NCBI RefSeq assembly: GCF_041381155.1
Contig: NC_091134.1
Coordinates: forward strand, 55,563,944 to 55,627,943
Origin: Argopecten irradians
Taxonomy: Eukaryota > Mollusca > Bivalvia > Pectinida > Pectinidae
Length of the DNA stretch: 64,000 nt
Reading direction: 5' to 3'
How positions within the stretch are numbered: the first letter of the stretch is position 1; every line of letters begins with the position of its first letter. Of the stretch, positions 60,601 through 64,000 are shown in pieces. The translations under genes and the position numbers were made by a program. Below the pieces are notes generated by a model that made no database searches, was not told where the DNA came from, and worked only from the letters and a program-made list of their open reading frames with translations.

Positions 60601-61286
60601 GGGTGATTCTCTGTGCTCCAGACTTTTTCTCCTGGAATTTCGCTTTCATGGTGATAAATGCTTTCCAAGCCTTGTTCATCATGTACAACATCCGACCTGT
60701 CAAGTTTTGTGTAGAGCTGGAAGAAATCTATGTCCAGCTATTTCAACCACTGAAGGTACCAAGGTCAGTTTTTTTCGGATATTATTTTCCATTTTTTTTT
60801 TGGAAAGTACAATTAGGCAAGGGTCATAAATTATTAAAATTAAATATATTTTTGATAATACTGTGTGCCAAATCTAATTTTAGTTTAAAAGTCTAGATTG
60901 ATTTGATTAAAAACATCAAAACTGAAAATAGGATTCAGAAGAGTGAAAGTGAAATTAAGGGTAAAAGAGATGAATTGAGATGAAGATGATTGTACTTATA
61001 TTCTGTAAATAATCAATTCTGAATCCCATATAACATGTTTTTCAAAAGTCAGCACCATAAGTAAACATATAAGTATTATGAATTGTAAATTACATAAGGT
61101 ATAACATAAAATGATCATTGAAACATAACATGTACAATACAAAAGTAAACCCTGTATTTGCAGGTCCCTGTTTAAGAAGCTGACCTGTGCTGACTTTTGC
61201 ACACTGACCACCCTACATGAGGGAGAAGCTTATTGTTCTCAAGCCATCAGTAAGACTGACCGCCTCGGACTTCTCATCTCCGGCAG
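57686..61286 (+). CDS. POPDC: Popeye-domain-containing protein (POPDC/BVES family), exons 1-4, 3' end outside
   Basis: Popeye proteins are three-pass membrane proteins with a cytosolic cAMP-binding Popeye domain, acting in muscle and epithelia. Exons: 57686-57721, 58202-58442, 60574-60763, 61164-61286, with phases 0, 1, 0 between them. Residues 1-60 are an extracellular N-terminus with three sequons (N22, N37, N44). HFLFQVANVVILIGL is the first membrane segment (about 60-75), LLLSVWSWVILCAPDFFSWN the second, and FAFMVINAFQALFIMYNI the third. RPVKFCVELEEIYVQLFQPL begins the Popeye domain and SKTDRLGLLISGR leads toward the cAMP-binding core; the DSPEW-type motif should lie in the next exon, beyond the window. 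The frame is open upstream to 57542 without another ATG. Which POPDC paralogue it matches best cannot be decided here. Confidence 0.88.
59018..59590. mobile_element. TTAA-target MITE family 2 in POPDC intron 2
   Basis: TTAA flanks AGGGACAATTCACTCAGACT at the left and the inverse TTAGACTGAATTGTCCCT at the right. 573 bp, no coding capacity. Unrelated in sequence to family 1, but the same target choice implies the same kind of transposase (piggyBac or Kolobok). Confidence 0.75.
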
Positions 61287-62869
61287 GTAAAAACAAGTTT
61301 TTAAAAATTACTTTTAAGGAAAACCGTGATTGTTGGTATCTTATCTGACAGGTGAGGCACATACCAACATAACCCCAGCCACCACCCATTCCCACATATC
61401 TCTCCACTCCCTCCTCCTCAACAAACAAAACAAGTCCTCCCCCCCCCTTCCCCACCAAAAGAAAAAAAAAATACAAGCAGAAAACAACAATAACTGACAA
61501 GTTAACTAAATGGCTATTTTGCTGAAGAAAATGGCTGGAGGAATTTAAAGTTATCTTTGAGATTGAAACTCATGCTTGACCTTGAAATTCATCTTTGACC
61601 TTATATAAACCTTTGAACTCATCTGTGACATTGCATGTAAGGAGCATATTCACTGAACCTGCCAACCACCATTTCATGGAAATAAAGGATTGAAATTTCT
61701 AAATTTGTTTTCTTGATCATGTTTTAGTCATTTGTTAATTTAACTTTTACATGACCTTTCTATCTGTGAGAAAAGCTTTTGGTTCTTTCATGTCATTATC
61801 ACAGTAAAAAAAAAAAAAAGAAAAAAAAATGGAAAACCTGGTGGGCAATATAAATGCATTTAGACGGAATGCTTTTAAATTAACCCTATTTTCTGGAACA
61901 GCATTATAAAAATCTGAGCAAGTAAAAAATGCAAAATTGTGAAACCTTCATTTGAATCCTATTGTAAAATTCTAGAGCTTTTCTGAAAAATGAACATGCA
62001 TGAAACCTGTGAAGATTTATAATCTTAAATTGATATTAGTTGCTCCAACATAGTTGGTCATGCTATAGATTTACAAAAGACAAAAGATGTTTAAATCTCT
62101 GACAACAGTTTTCACTTGCAGGTCCTGAGGACAACTACATTTTAAATACAAACAATGAGATAATAATTACTATTGATCAGCCATGTGAAGTGTTATAGAT
62201 GATGTAATGATGTGAAACGCTAAATCCCATGATAGTTCAAATTATTGAATTTGAACGATGTCCTGTTGCTTTCAATGATGGTGGTTTTGAATAAAAGTTC
62301 GCAAATGCTATAGTCCTACTGTGCAATAATGATTGGATTTTGTTTTGGTTTATTTCACTCAGAAATTAAATTTGACAAATGAAGAATCGTGGAATTCACA
62401 TTATAGAGATGAAAATGCTGACTGGGAAATCCAATATTGTGAACCAACATTCAATAGATTCAACAATTTCTTAACTGGATATAAGAGTTGTAACTGAAAT
62501 AATCTTCTGAGCATTGTAAATTTTCAATTCTATCCTGGTGCAGAACATGCTATATCCAAGTTGATGTGCTTTAAGGAGCCAAATCTAGATAGAATGAGTG
62601 TTCGACTAGTATTACAGAATTTGCAGATATGGAAGTAAATGGAAATAAAGAAACATAACAGATTATATTTTTTTCAAAACTTTTATAAAATCTGTGTGGC
62701 ATTATCCTTTCTGCTTGAACCCTTTTGTAAAACTGCAAATCATTGATATATTACGGTACTTGGTATAAGTGTAGGAAACATAGGATACTTTTCAATAAAC
62801 AACAGTAGCTATATTATTTCTTTTATAATTTAACCAAGTTGCATGAACAATGATGAATGGAATACTGTT
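61287..62869 (+). other. POPDC intron 4, first part
   Basis: Begins at the donor GGCAG-GTAAAA. It contains a C/A-rich low-complexity run (61365-61470) and AT-rich DNA. I looked for a continuation of the Popeye domain and found none. Confidence 0.5.
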
Positions 62870-63443
62870 AACCACTTTATTCCAAATAGACATTTGTTCA
62901 AATTAATGTTTGTGACCTTCATTCAAGGTCACAGAACTCAAATAGACTAAAAACATTTAAACAACTCCTTGTCAATAACTGTGAGGCCTAAATATTTGAT
63001 ATTAGGTCAAGAGAATGCTGGGATAAATTAAGGTCTACAAAGTTTGTTTAAATGAATGACCTTGACCTTCATTCAAAGTCACAGAATTAAGATAGACTAA
63101 AATGATAAGAGCATTAAGTAGGAGGTCTAGGGACGTGATATTGGGTCTGTAGCAGGCTGGGATGACCTATAGTACCTTTATTCAATGTCATGTGGATCTA
63201 ATAGGCTTAATCTTAAAGGACTTCTTCTCACTACAACTATTGGTCAAGAGATCAAATATGGAGCCTTTAGAATGATCAATGAAGGATTACCAAGTGCCAC
63301 TTAAAATATTAAATCAAGTAAGATTGAACATTATTAAATGTTACCATGGTCAAATGTAGAAAACTTAATGACCCTCTTGGGTCTTAAGTATGTACTATGA
63401 TCACCATATAGCAGGCGAGTGATTCAGGCTGATTGGGCCCTTG
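62870..63443 (+). mobile_element. 5'-truncated HINE/Helentron-like element in POPDC intron 4
   Basis: Loose tandem units of about 150 bp share GACCTTCATTCAAGGTCACA and TAGACTAAAA. The end reads GCAGGCGAGTGATTCAGGC, GATTGGGCCCTTG-TT, the family terminus with a decayed hairpin. The inverted AAGGTCAC / GTGACCTT motif inside each unit is a smaller palindrome. Confidence 0.5.
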
Positions 63444-64000
63444 TTTTACCATATGATGACTTTTGTGAGTGATGATGAAGTTAAATATCTATGCAGGAAA
63501 GAAATTCCCCCTTATCTATTGGTTGCTTACAAATGTTCAGGAACCATCAAAATATATTAGATCAGAGTCGTTATATTTTAACTCAGCTTTATGTTATTGA
63601 TTCAAAGTCATGTCGTTATTCTCCAAGTCAGGGGTGTTGATATTTTCTTCCCGTGATTGGTAACCTGGAAAAGCCCTTCTTGTTGTTGCTTACTCCCATC
63701 TGTCATCTTTTCTGCCCCTTTTCTTCAAATTACTCTAGTTTCAAAGGAATGGGTTGGTGTGGCCATCTTGTCAGACACTGTTTGGGGTGAGTTTATATGT
63801 GGTCAATCACTCAAATCTGACAGAGTTGAAACAAGATAAGTAAAGTTTACTTAATGTTTAGCCAAAAGATATGCATGTCTGTTACATAACTTCTATAAGA
63901 TCTAGAATGTTCCATCGATCCTGACATTTCGAGCACTCCTTGAGAAACGATCCATGACTTCTGGGTACAAGTACGCAGTTAGGAATGATATGATGTATTG
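63444..64000 (+). other. POPDC intron, no exon seen
   Basis: Remaining intronic DNA to the right edge. The open frame at 63657-63839 has no Popeye-domain residues and no convincing splice sites. Confidence 0.45.

Noticed and set aside
63657-63839. Next exon of the POPDC gene
   Set aside because: The frame lacks Popeye-domain residues such as the expected DSPEW-type motif and has no convincing acceptor or donor.

Overview
The window is metazoan nuclear DNA and most likely comes from a bivalve mollusc. It is AT-rich, its genes have many short exons and long introns, and two animal-specific genes are recognisable (RPGR and a Popeye-domain protein). It also carries many copies of a repeat typical of bivalve genomes: a core of about 155-bp tandem units that ends in a small hairpin followed by CTTG-TT. 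The species call is inference; the gene calls rest on translated exons with matching splice phases.

Layout. 1-1210 is the 3' part of a tandem-repeat mobile element, followed by the last exon of an unrecognised membrane protein (about 1540-1830). 3761-6345 is a 1.27-kb segment present twice in tandem. 6560-9075 is an L1-like LINE relic with another element nested in it. 9177-12650 is a second LINE, bounded by unusually long (about 235 bp) direct repeats. 13827-29947 (+) is a 19-exon RPGR gene. It has a seven-bladed RCC1-like propeller, a proline-rich linker, a very long Glu/Lys-rich purine-tract exon and, behind a 3.2-kb transposon-filled intron, a 9-codon last exon ending in a CaaX box (CVVM). 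The 19 exons sum to 2880 nt, 959 codons plus stop, with every phase matching. 30430-34430 shows no gene.

34432-54450 (-) is a tandem cluster of type II membrane proteins resembling a glycosyltransferase-like family (DUF1647 type). It holds one divergent member (34432-35868), one decayed copy (40585-41925) and two near-identical members (45877-47154 and 52193-53470), each with a separate 5' leader exon. The two close copies are almost identical over the first 355 codons and abruptly diverged over the last 70, while their introns are not alignable. This pattern suggests gene conversion. 57686-61286 (+) holds the first four exons of a Popeye-domain (POPDC/BVES) gene that runs off the right edge.

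Mobile elements fill most of the rest: five copies of one TTAA-target MITE, a hAT-like element inserted in one of them, a second TTAA MITE, fold-back elements, a 2.3-kb element whose terminal inverted repeats are made of 15-17-bp iterations, and five copies of the hairpin-ended (Helentron/HINE-like) family. The most rewarding points are the combined ORF15-like plus CaaX architecture of RPGR, the mosaic divergence in the glycosyltransferase-like cluster, two conserved non-coding islands 3' of its members, and the co-varying terminal hairpin of the HINE-like family.
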